A program made the position numbers and the translations under genes. A stretch of 64,000 nt of DNA, taken from positions 1,364,001 through 1,428,000 of the forward strand of contig JASSKH010000042.1 in NCBI GenBank assembly GCA_031763025.1, written 5' to 3'. The notes under the pieces are model-generated. The model was not told the origin of the DNA and did not search any database. It saw only the letters and a program-made list of their open reading frames with translations. Shown one piece after another: positions 1 to 12,100 of the stretch (positions are counted from its first letter, which is position 1; each line of letters begins with the position of its first letter). This DNA comes from Macrocystis pyrifera. Its lineage: Eukaryota > Sar > Phaeophyceae > Laminariales > Laminariaceae.

Positions 1-116
1 CACCAGACCGGTGGATATGCGTCAATGTTGGATTGGATAGCGTGGATGCTATGGCGAAGGAGATGTCTATCATATGGCTCGTGGTGGACTTTTTCTCCAA
101 CTACCATCGATCAGAG
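1..116 (+). CDS. VPS13: VPS13 exon 1 of window, groove repeat
   Basis: The window opens inside or right at the edge of this exon. The frame reads ICVNVGLDSVDAMAKEM, then IIWLVVDFFSNYHRSE, the alternating hydrophobic pattern plus 'VDFF' of a VPS13 groove strand. The donor is GAG|GTAAAG, phase 0. The 5' border is not resolved; the CAG at 4-6 could be an acceptor. Confidence 0.7.
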
Positions 117-3100
117 GTAAAGCGAACCAAGTGTAAACAAGACACGCAAGAAAATGGAGCTGGGCATACCAACACTTCCAAGGCTTTTGATTGCGATGAT
201 GAAGATGATGGATGTTCTCGCACTAGCTCGTCTCCCTGAATCCCTGCAGGCCGTGGCCGCAAAAACGGGTTAAAAACGTCCGGCTGGAGGAATAAACAAG
301 CTTAACGTATCATAGGACGTGCACCGCAGTAAGTAAGGAAATTGTACTATGATCGGACTTGCAGTATTTCAGCCCATGTCACTTGCGAACCAAATATAAC
401 CATGAAATTATCAATGGTATGATGTATACGTGCGCCTGAAAAATATCAAAAACGAGGGGTACGGAGTGAACACTTCTTGGCTTACAGGCAGGTCGAAGGA
501 CGCCAAGGTCGGACGAGATACCCACCCTGTACACGCACGGCCAATGTTTCACGATGTATCACGTGCACACCAAAGAACACCATAAAATTATCCGTGGTAT
601 GACACGTCCACCCGAAACATACCAAAAAGAGGAGCGCGACGTGGTTCTCCTCGGGTTAAACCCACAGATGAGGCAGCCGGACACCCACGCTGTGCGCGCG
701 CAGCCAATCCCTCACCGTTTTTTTTTTTTGTTCGCCGCACTCGCGTGTCTAGGCGTACGGATGCCCTTTCTACGGGTACATGGGCACGCTTGATCCGGCG
801 AACTCGACTCAAGACCAGGCTGGGCGAGACTCTACGGACTCTACGAGGCCAATGGTAGGCGGTTGGGTGCATCGTTCTGCTATCCCTGAGAATTTTAGTA
901 GTGTCCTTGATGCTTGATGGGGCCTCACTCTAACACGGCTGCAGCTATCCATTCGAGAAATACCGGCAAGCAGCGCACGCCACCTTGGCTGTATTGTTCC
1001 AGGCTGAGCTTGGGTAACCGTCCGAACATGTGTGTTAGCGATCCCCGGGGTGCTTATGTCCTCCAGGCCTCTGGTGACCGTGCTGACCACACGAATTTAC
1101 GACGGGTTCGCTCTCGAAGCTGTCGTCCTTGGCTTGATTGGTGTACGTAGAGCAATGCTACCGTAGGGGTTTGCACTTTTCAGCTCGAAGGCATTTCTCC
1201 CTCACGGAGGAACTCCTCGCGTGAGGAGCGGCCAACTAACTACCCCAGTGTTGTCGGATCCGCCGACGCAATGTTCTAAAGCGTTGTTCGTTAGATACCT
1301 AAACGTATACTAGTAGTAAGTGCCAGGTAGCCCGTGGGATCTATCTGTTTATCGGGCTGGCTTAGCTTTACATATATTTTTTTTGTCAAAAAGTCGGTTG
1401 CCGGAGCTCCTCAAGTGAGGAGTATCAGAAAAATCTCAAGAAAATTCTCAGAAACATCGTGGTCGTTTTCCGGGCGCGCCCCCTGATGGCCCGATTTGGC
1501 ACTCCGCTGGTTTCCTCATGACTGACTCTTTGTGCTGTTGACCGTTCCATGACTGTGCTTGATCTGCTTTCATACAGGGAGTTGATGTGGAGGCGACGGA
1601 TCCTTTGCCGCCACCGCCGCCGCGCAGTATCGACGTGAGGGTATGGGTCACGCGGCCGCACATCGCTCTTCTGGAGTTTCCAATGTCTCCCAACACCAGC
1701 GCGTTGCTGCTGGAAGGGGAGCAGGGCGTTTACTACCGCTGGCAGTCGTTGGCCATTGCACAGGTGTGTCATACTGGGACAATTTTTTGGGGGCGAGACT
1801 TATGTTGTAGACGCAGATCCTGTGTGGAACAATTTTCAACAGACCACATACCGTATGCTGGATTTAGTGGATTCAGTGTTGTTTCGTTTTTGTAAGGAGG
1901 GGGGTACTCATTATCATGCATGGCCTCAGTCATACGACCATAGACCCTCGCATCCCTACAATGCCGGGACGGACCGCGTGGGGTTATCACCGACCAGGCA
2001 GACATTGCTTGCACCAAGCGCGATTAGCGCGCGGGGGGTGTACTCATGCCATGCATGGCCGTAGTCGTATGACCACGCCGGGACGAGGCACGTCGGATTT
2101 TCACCAAGGGGGGGGGGGGATAATTGTTTACAACTCTATCCGTGACCCTAACTCTGAACCCCTCAAACACGCTATAAGCCCGGCATAATGGTGTCTGACG
2201 TACGAATTCCTCCCGCAGGCTTGCGTCTTCTGGTATACACAAAATATCATTGCTCGCGTTTTTGCGGTTGCTGTTCAGGCCTTGGTGTATCGTATGTGCG
2301 TTGGGCACGGTTGCAGTGTGGCATGTTTTTAAGCGTATATGCCATGGTTGAGGGTGCAGCGCTCTCGCGTGTTTTGCGTGATGCGGCTATCGCCAAGACG
2401 AGTACGTTGTACAGCAGTGGCTCGCGGCCCCCTACCGTGAACCGCTTGGAGCTGTTCGTTGGTTTTAACTTGACCCCACAATTATCATAGTGTGGTGGCT
2501 ACGATTGACGAAGCGCTGGCTTGGTGCCTGGGCCCACGCGCTCGAAGAATTAACCACTGACATTAATATTAGGGGGGTCATAGTAATCAGATGCCACGAT
2601 GAACCCAAAAAGCACTTTCCCCCCTGTGTTTACACAGCACATTTGGTTCTGATTAATATATTCCCCATGAAATAGTATACCTGATGCTAAAAGGCCGAAA
2701 GAGCCCTTGACGCGCCCAAAACGATCGTTCTCCTGTACACCGTTAGAGCATTTTTGCTGCCCAATGATAATATTGGAGCCTAAAGGCGGGGACGCAAGAG
2801 GTGTGTCCCCTGGGTGGGGGAGGAACCTCTTGGTTGTACAGAGAGAGATTATACCGCTTCCATCGTGATCAACCCTTCAACAGCACGAAAAAGGTGTGAT
2901 CTCATGCCGCAGCAGAGCCGCCTCATTGACCCCAACGTACGATGTATACGAATTAAAGCAACGACGGGATGTTATGTACAACCCGAACGTGGGGAGCTGC
3001 ACAGAACATGAACATTCCGTCGGTCGTGGTCGCGACAGGTTATCCATATGGAGGCAGCGGTGCAAGGCCTCGCCGGCATCGTCGTGAACGTTTATCGGGG

Positions 3101-6100
3101 GGCGCTGGAGTCTCGCGGAGCGCGCGGGACGGCGGGCTCCGGGAGCGGCACGCGCACGCTCGTGGACGGCCTGTCTTTGTCGATGACGCACAACCATTGG
3201 TTGGCGGTCAACCATCTCGATCTGCACGCCTCCTTGCCTCTACAAGTCCCTGATGATATTGAAGAGGGGCGGGAGAGCGGGCCGGAAGGAGAGGAACAGA
3301 AGGGGCGCGCGCTTAGCCGAGGATTCGAGGCCCCCGCCTTGGACGCAGCGAAGGTGACAACTAAAGCGGGATCCAATTTGCCCGTAGCTACATAGGATTT
3401 CGGCGAAAATGCCTGATTCTACTTTTCGCTTTACGTCAAAAAAACTGTCAGCACCCCTCTCCGCCCACAATGCGGCAGACTCGGCATTTGTTTTTTTGGT
3501 TTTCAAAAACGAAATGTTTCGGTCCATGTGTGAATTCTTTCGGAGGATAGGCCAGTGCTCCGCATCCTTCGCTTAACTTGAAGCTGCAGGTATTCTGAAG
3601 CGGTCTATTCATATTTATAGCCGCTGGGTAGTAAACGTTGACCGCCTCACCAGCATAATATGGCCCTACCACACACCGCTCGCGCTTTTCCTGCCTCGCC
3701 TTCTTCTCGCGTTTTGTTTGTCCAGCTTCAGCTGCGCCTGCCGCAGCCATGTGCCGTCCCCGCGCAGGAGAACCCGTCCATTGACCTTGGTCCCCGGGCC
3801 GGCGACATCGTGGCGTCCATCGAGGACCTCGTGTTTGCGGTCGCCTCGGTGATGGTCTTCCTCGGGCCGCAGCCCCCCCCCATGCCGATCGCTCCGCCAC
3901 CGATGCCAACGCCGGAGCCGTCGCCTGTTGGCGGCCGAGTGGGAAGGGTTGATGAAATTGGCGGTATTTTCACCGGAATGCCTTCGCCGTCCACGTCGCC
4001 GGTCGTCGCGGTGGGGAACGGCGGCGGTGGCGGTGGCGGCGGCGGCGGGGTGGCTGGCGATGGCGCGGTGGTGGGGCTTGTTCCAGCGAAGGCGGGACGG
4101 AGGGGTGCGGATGGTCCCTCGGATGCGACGGGACGGAGACACAGCAGCCCGACGGACGTCCTGTGGTCGTCGTCGATTCCGCTCGTCGTGAAGCCGGGCT
4201 TGACTGACGGCCCACCGACTTCGGGAGAGGTATGTATGAAGATGAGTCCCATAGGTTGTTCAGACATGGTGTGTGTCGAATTCGTTGTGAAGGGGAGGGA
4301 AAAGTGTTCAACTGATCCCGGTTGGTTGTGACTTGATTGGGCTTGTGACCTAATGGGTTTTGTGACTTGAGTGGGATTGTGACTTACTTCAATGGGATTG
4401 TGATTTGATTGGGATTGTGGCTTAATTCTTGATTGAGATTGTGACTTAAATGGGCTGTTACTTCATTGGGGATTGTGACGTATTTGGGACGCAGGTATAG
4501 CGACCATAGCAATGAGGAGTAAATGTGGTCTTTTCAACCTGCGCAGGGTGAGCTCACATGGCGAGACGAGTACAGGTGGTGTGTTGCTGCGCGCATGTCG
4601 TACGAAACTCCTTGCGGTGCTTCGCGCGGCCGATGCCGGCAGCAAATAATTTGTTTCGGTAACATTTTCCCTTCCGAGTCCCGAAAGTGTCACAGTACGA
4701 AACCATTTTATACCTCTCGGACAGACCATCGATCCCCGATTCACGATCTAGGTCTTTAAGGGGCAGACGTATTCCTGATTTTTATGATCTGCAGTCCCGT
4801 GTTGCGTAACCCTTTTACACCTCAGACAATCGATTGCCACTTCACGATCTTAAGCGGGAGACCTTTCAGGGCAGATAGATATATATTCCTGATCTGTATG
4901 ATCCGGCCCATGTCGCCGGGCGGGAGCCGTCTAACCGGCATGATCTGTAGGACTTGTTTTCTGCGTTGGATTTGTACCGCTAGACAGATCCTACTCAGCA
5001 TCTCATTGCGGCAGGTTAGGATCTAAATGGTCTAGATCGTGATCTGTCGGTCCGACGTGTGAGCCCTTTTATGCCACTACGAATTATCGCCCAACCTCTA
5101 ATTGCAAGTAAGTTTTGCAGTTTGTAACCCTTTTTTTTTGTACCACGACAGTACCAAAATCGTCTATTACGGAGGACCATAGTACGTGGGACCAAATTTT
5201 GTTAGTAATAATCGGGAAATATATAGGTTTTTGTGTGCACCGCAGGTGTTATTTACTATGGTCCTCCGTAATAACTCTAATTCCAAGCTATTTGTCCCCA
5301 CAAAAACGTGGTTACAGACAGCGGTTGCGCAGAGGTTTAACGCTGCAGTGCCTCGCTTGTCGTCGCCCCCCCCCGGCCACCCCTCCCCCCGTGAAACGTG
5401 CAGGCGGGATCCCGAAGCTCGTTCGGCAACCGGAACCGAAACGCGCTTCGCAACAACCTTTCATCAAGCGGCCGCGGAGATGTGGGGCAGATGTCCGCAC
5501 GGCGCAGCGGTGTGACCTCCCCGTTCGGAGATTCGAGGATAGACCTCTCCCACGGAGAGAGTGGGATGACGTCCGTCGATGGTATCGCCAGCGGCAGCCA
5601 GCATTCTCAAGCGTTTGGACCGAGGAACGAGATGTTGGCATTGCCCTCCCTGGCGGGGTTCGGGATGGGCGGCAGCGTGAGTCTCTGCATAGCCTTGAAC
5701 CCCTTCAGGACTGACCCCACATTTTTCGAGACATACCCACTTGGAAATAGTGGAAATTGTGTGTTGCAGTGATGTGAGGGTCACATGATTTTGCGTAACT
5801 GTAATGCGTCGTGTCTTAATATCTAGATCACCTTCCGTGAAGTATGACGCAATCACGGGCTGGATGCTTTCTTAGGCCGGGTGGTCAGAGCTCACGGCAT
5901 AGCAGCGACGTCGGTGAAATGTTGCGCCGCGCGCGCGCAAGTTGGCGGGTTGTACGCACCGGACGAAATGCGGTGGTAGATGTAGAGCAGCCGTGGTGCT
6001 CGCTGAATCGGTACACGCGAATCCGACGCCAGTTTTTTCAGCATATTCCCTTCCAGAGCCTGCCTGTCTGGCATCAGCTCTTTGGCCTGGCTTTTCGCTC

Positions 6101-9100
6101 ACACTCCCCCCCCGCCCCGCGCGTCCCGGCATTGTAGGGATGCGAGGGTCTATGGCCATACGACTACGACCATGCATGATAATGAGTACACCCCCCCCCC
6201 CCCCCCCCAATCCCCCCGCACACACCGTCTCGAAAGGAAAAAAAAAAAAAAGGGGGTCGAGTGGTCAATGTTCAAATGACCAAGGCAAGCCACAAATGAG
6301 GACGTCCCCCCCCCCCCTCCCCTCATCTGAGTTCACCAGCCACTGTAGTGCCCGAATCTGTATTTTTCAGCGTCAGCCGCAGTCGTGGTTACATGTGTTG
6401 TTTTTCGCTGTGCCCTGCGAATGGTGTGCGTCTGTTAAGAATTGAGAAGGTCCAGACCCACACTGCCGGTATTTGCGTGATCACTCGAGCTCTTGTATTT
6501 GTGATCTCGTTTTCCTCTTTCTGCGTATGGTCGTGTGCTTTGTTAACCTTGGTTTGGCGCGTTTTTGTTGTCTCGCCGTCACTGCTTTGCTGTGCAGGAC
6601 GACTCCGATTCGGATGGAGACAGCGCAGAAGGTACCTCGGCCAACAGGCGATTCTTCGGCAGAAGGCGCCGCCAGCTCAGCAACGACACCTCCTCGGCTA
6701 GCATCGACCGCCAGCACACGGAGGGACGCCTGCGGCGCATGAGCAACGCCATGTCGCGCCGTCCCCGCACTATCCCCGCAGCTGGCTCGAGCGACGGCGT
6801 GGACGGCGGTAGCGGTCCCATAGTTGCCTCGTCGCCAGGTCCGAGGGAGGTGGGGTCGGCGGGGAACAGAGTGGACTGTGGTGGTATCGAGGTGGCGAGT
6901 GATTCTGCTGGTGCTGGTGCTGCTGGTGCTGGTGCTGCCGGGGAAACGGATGCTGGAGTTGCAGATGCTGGCAGGGGAGACGCGGCGGCGAAGGGCGAGG
7001 AGGACACTCAGGAAGCATTGCCGCCGCCGATTACAATGGCCCTTGCGGTTATGCTGACGGGGTTGCGATTGTTCGTTGTCGACCAGGTATATCGATTCAA
7101 AACGTGTGGTTCGACTTAAAATCGCGCGTGGCCCTGTGGTCTGTGCGCTGGCTTCGTGGTGGTGGTGTCGGGTGTCACATGAAAGAACCGTTATGATCGG
7201 GCAGTTAAGTTTGAGAGAGATAATTTGACATGCGCCCCAGACAATACCCCCCACGAAAATGTCCTTCCTCCCCCCTCCATGCCGTCGCCGCCACCTCTTT
7301 TGTCCCCGCTGCGCGCCCCGTCCGTCGACCCTTGCTGCTGCCCGCAGGTACTCGGGCTGCACCTGCCGGTGATGAAGCTCTGCGTCGGCAGAGTATCTTG
7401 CGTGATCGAAAACCGGCTCGAAAGCGAGGACAACGAGTTAGAGCGCCGCCTTGTTCGAAAAAGGAGAAATCCAACCGGTGCCGAGACCTCGACCCGCTCG
7501 CTCTCCATCCTACGCCGGTCATCCCTCGCGGGGGCGAATCAGCCAGCCCAGCAACGCGCTAGCCTTGGGTCCCTTCCAGCTTCAAGCGCCGGCCCCGGTG
7601 CCTCCAACCTACCAGACAACCTGCCGCTTTCGCACACGTGGCATGCTGGCTCGGAACGCATCATTGCAGGGCCCTTGCTGTCTGATCAAGACGATGGCGG
7701 GCGGGGTCTGCAGCGTCACCGAGGGTATGGCAGCCGCGCAAGTTTGCTCAAGCACTCCAGGCTTTGGGGATCGAGCAAGGGCTCTCGCATCGATGAGGGG
7801 GCACCTACCACGCCGACTAACGCTGCAGAAGGAGCAGGAGCGACAGCGTCAGCGGAGGCGGGGACGCCGACCAAGGCCGTCAAGTTCTCGCTTGGACGGA
7901 GACGGACAGAGGGCAATGCTCTCGCTGGTGGGGGGTCACGCCATGCCTGGGCATCAGGCGAAGCCACTGCTCCGGGTATCTCTCCGGCGTCAGCGACAGC
8001 GCCGAAGCTTACCGGTGGCGCACTCAGCACCGGAGGCAGGAAGCTGGCTGGGGGGAAGGAGGAGGCGGGCGAAGAGACGAAGGACTCGCGGGCGGCTGTG
8101 ATGAACGTGACAGTTCAGACGCGGCTGTGGGCGGAGTACTTCAACAGCACGCTGCGATGTTGGGAAGCATTGCTCGATCCGTTCAAGTGAGTTCGGCTGT
8201 TGTTATTGTTGTTGGTGTTGTTATTGCTCTTTTTCGTGTGACAATTCGCAATTTACGGGGCGGGGCCGAGACCTCTCACAACAAGTCTCTCCGTACCGCG
8301 TCACCGTTTTCCTGCGGGGTTGGTGCGGCGTTGCTTTGGACTCCATGCCGTAGACACGCACCATGGTAGATGACTGAAGCGATCCGGGCAAGAGACAAAA
8401 CCGCGTTTTTTTTTTTTGTACATTGTGCTACCGCCAACAATGTGTGGATGCCTTTGCCATGGCAATGTTTTGGGATGTGCTCAACCATAGCACCAGTCGC
8501 CAATTGTAGGCCCGACCCGTAAAACAGCCTCGGGCCTGCCGTGTCATTCGTCAAAGACGTGACCCCCTCTCCGATATCGCACCACTGTACGCGTGCGTCT
8601 CCATGTGTGTGTTGTAGGTGCGACGTGCTGGCCGAGAGCTCTACTCGCCGGGGCGCGGGGCTTGCGGTGAAGGCCCGGTGCCCTCTTCACTTCAACGTCA
8701 CGGCTGCTCTTTTGGACACCCTCGGAGACATGCAGCAGCAGATAGTCCGCATCCACGACAAGCTAGACGCGGACAACTTCCGTCGCCGCGTCGAAGCCGT
8801 TCGCACCGCACAAACCGCACCGGGGGAGAACGGCGTTGATTCCCTCGCGGGGAGGTCTGCGTCGGCAGCAGCAACAGCGCCAGGCGACGAGCCCAAAGCG
8901 GGCGGCGGCGGGGGGAGAGGACGAGGGCGACGCTAGATGGGCAGAGTGTGAGACGTCTGGTCAGGAAGACATCATTACCCGATATCGTCACCGAGAGGTG
9001 TTCAAGTACCAAGACGTCTTCCGCGTTGCTTGGCCCGTGGACGAACCCGGGTTGAGTCTTGGCGGCCGCGATACACCCAGCAGCGTCAATGACTGTGGCG

Positions 9101-12100
9101 ACGGGGGGAGGGGGGCTTCGACTCCTGTGGGCACCGCTCGGTTTCCGGTATGCCACGAGTTTTTGTGCGCCGCTTCCGCCGGAGTCTCGCATGTCGTTCA
9201 CGATTCTGAATCTGACTGGACAGAGGACAAGGTACTTCCAGCCGCGGGGCGGGGAAGAGACTCGGCGCCTGCAGTATCTCAGGGTAAGAATAGAGGGGCG
9301 CCTTTCCGTGCTTGCCTGCTGTTGGTAACGACGTGTATTTTTTGTCGCTGTTGTCGGGAGACGAAAGCCTTTCCGTGCTACATTCTGCTGGCGAACGATA
9401 GCGTTTTTGTGTTGCAAAGGAAGTGCAGTGTAAAGTTTTAGGCGGGTATATGCCCGTCAACGCTTTCACGGATATTGGCGCGTCGCCAGGGAAACACCGC
9501 GAGTGCTTTCGCTTTGCGTAAGTAACTATGTGGCTTTTGATGCTTTTGTCGGCGGAGGAAAACCGCGGTGCAAAGAGTATTGCAGTTTAATGCTCTAGGC
9601 AGCCCGCGTCGAAGCATTTGTAGATAGAGGCTAGTGGCAAGTGTGAGTGGTACGCAAAACCGCGCGAGAGCTTTCGCTTGCCTAGGAAATGGCGTGGCTC
9701 TTGCCGCTGTCGTCGGGGGAGGAACACCGTGGTGCAAAGCAAATACGGCGTATCTTTTGTTTTAGTTAGCGCCCGTCGGCAACCGTAGCAGTGTCATGGG
9801 CACGCCGCTGATGCATGTGACCGAGGGCGACCCAAAGCGCCGCCGTGATGTTGAGAAACGGAGAAGGCATCGGATGTTTCACGGCTGCAATTTTGTGTGT
9901 GCAGAGAGGCAAGTCGCAACGTGAAGGGGTGTATCCGTCGCAAGACCACGAGCGTGTTCGCTTGCACGCCTCGCCTTCCGCGCTTGAGTCACTCACGGCC
10001 TCGTCTACAATCCATATCCCTACCCTATGCCAACAGGATGGAGAGCGGGGTGTGCTGCTATTTACGGCCACGATGACGGTGGTACGAAACGGCCGGGTGC
10101 AGGAGGTCCCGTTCGACACACAGGCGGAGGCGTTCGGCCTGGGGATTAAGCAAGGGGCCACACTGTCTACCGTCCCCGCAAGAGAGACCGAAGGGCGAAA
10201 GGTACACCGTGGTTGGACGAAAGTTTGAGGTGGCGTTTTGCACTGGCCGCGCTTTTTAGTGTAAGAGGCGCGTATGTAGCGCGAATTTGTATCGTGGGCC
10301 TAAAAGCTTGATCTCGTCTTGACTGCGGGCCGCACCCTGCATCGTTTTAGATGTCGTCACACTCACCTTCTGATAATGTTTGTTGTAGCTACAGCAGTAC
10401 AGTGAGTATGGCTCTGAAATCAAAACACGAACAAGAGGGACATGGGCTATACGGCTGAGGTGACGGCCGATGATGCTCTATGGCCATTGCACGTGGGATG
10501 CACGAAGTGCGATTCCTTTTTTTGTGTTTTGCTTCACAGTCCTTGACCAATGGCTGAAGGTGTCTACATAGTACGGCAACCGTTCTTCGTCGTCCACTTG
10601 TTTTTTATCGCGTCCGTTTCTGGGATTCCATCGTTCTTCAGGGACAGAGAGTGGGTGGCTCTCACACGGTGGCCGTACAAGTTTCGGGCTATCGGTGGCT
10701 GCCTCAGGTGAGCTGTCAAAACAAGCATCAGGCAAGGTGTTGGACTGTTTGCCGATGCTCTCTTCCAAGACTCGAATAGTAGTACTATCGTCTTGAGACG
10801 AGCTCAAAAGCTGCACCTGCAACGAACGGCAGTGGCACCGTTCGAATTGCTGGTGTCAACTCTCGACCCGTGCGACGCAACGCAATCTCGCTGCCGTCAG
10901 ACTGGACTTACCACGACTTTGACAGTTTGATTACAGACAGGGGTGCTCGCACGCAGCAACACCAACTTCCTCTTCGTCCTACTCAGCGCTGTATGAGACA
11001 AAGGAGGATGTTTTGCTTATCGGCGGCCACAATTTATTACGGGGGGCCATATTAAATAGTACCTACGAAACACACAACAACCTATATATTTCGCCATGTT
11101 TTCTAACAATATTTGGTCCTATTTATTATGGTCCTCCGTAATAGTTGTCGACACCCATGATGTTTCCCACCCAAGTGTCTGCCCAACGCCCCAAACAATC
11201 TCGCACAGGTCTGCGCAGACAAGCTTGGTACGCGCGCGATCCCGCTGCACGCGCTGCTGGGGCGAGTGCACGCTCGGCAAGTCTGCCCGAACCCCAGGTT
11301 GGCCGCGGCGCTTTCGTTGGTGACCGACGTCCACCATCTTAACGGCGGCCGGCAGGTTACACTTCGTTCGGTGTTTCGCATTCAGGTGAAGGCAGGATGT
11401 CTTTTGCTAAGGTTTGGTACGAGATATGTGTCGGAATGAAGATGTAATGAGGACTTCAAGCGCAGAGGGTCAACCTTTTCTTCGATGCTAAGCCAAGTCG
11501 TAAGCATTACTGCCGGCGGGAGCTTAGAGGAGATGAGGGAAAAAATACTGAGGTCCTAGGAGGCGTTTTCGCCTGTGTTTTCCGTGCGATTATGGCATGT
11601 ATAATATGATTTTACTGACAATAAGAGTGCGCGAAAGCTGTGCAAAATACGGATTCATCGCCGTGTGTGCGTATTAGTATCTCTTCCCGGAGGGCGGTGT
11701 TTTTTTGTTTGTTTATTCAGTGACGTGTTACTTCATTCAGCGAATACCATTCGGGCGAAAGTGTGAGGCCCTCCCTTATTTTTTTCCTTCCAGAATAGTA
11801 TCACTTGAAGCAGTGCGAGGCGACATCGGGTCGGCCGTGGGCACCACAGCTGTTGGCCCCCTCGCCCGTTTTCATCTTTCCCTAAAATGGACGGGCACAT
11901 GCCATACTACCACCACCACCACCAATAAGCAAATCAACCCTCTCGCTACCCCCGACGCCTGGTCCGTTCAGAACTGCACAGATCACGCTGTGATGCTGCT
12001 GACTCACCCGAACCGAAAGTATAAGCCACCGCGCCCTCGCGCCGGGCGCTTCCACCGCCGAGCTCCTGCTGCTGGCGACGGCGGCGAGGGCCCCTCGCCG

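Noticed and set aside
3448-4311. Several minus-strand frames opposite exon 4
   Set aside because: Mirror of GGC/GCC-rich coding sequence; composition only.
6481-7362. Open minus-strand frame of 293 codons
   Set aside because: It lies opposite exons 6 and 7; GC-rich low-complexity coding sequence leaves the complement open. No family motif.
9845-10036. 5' extension of the exon 9 frame
   Set aside because: Open frame, but the pyrimidine tract and AG at 10035-10036 and the phase from exon 8 put the border at 10037.
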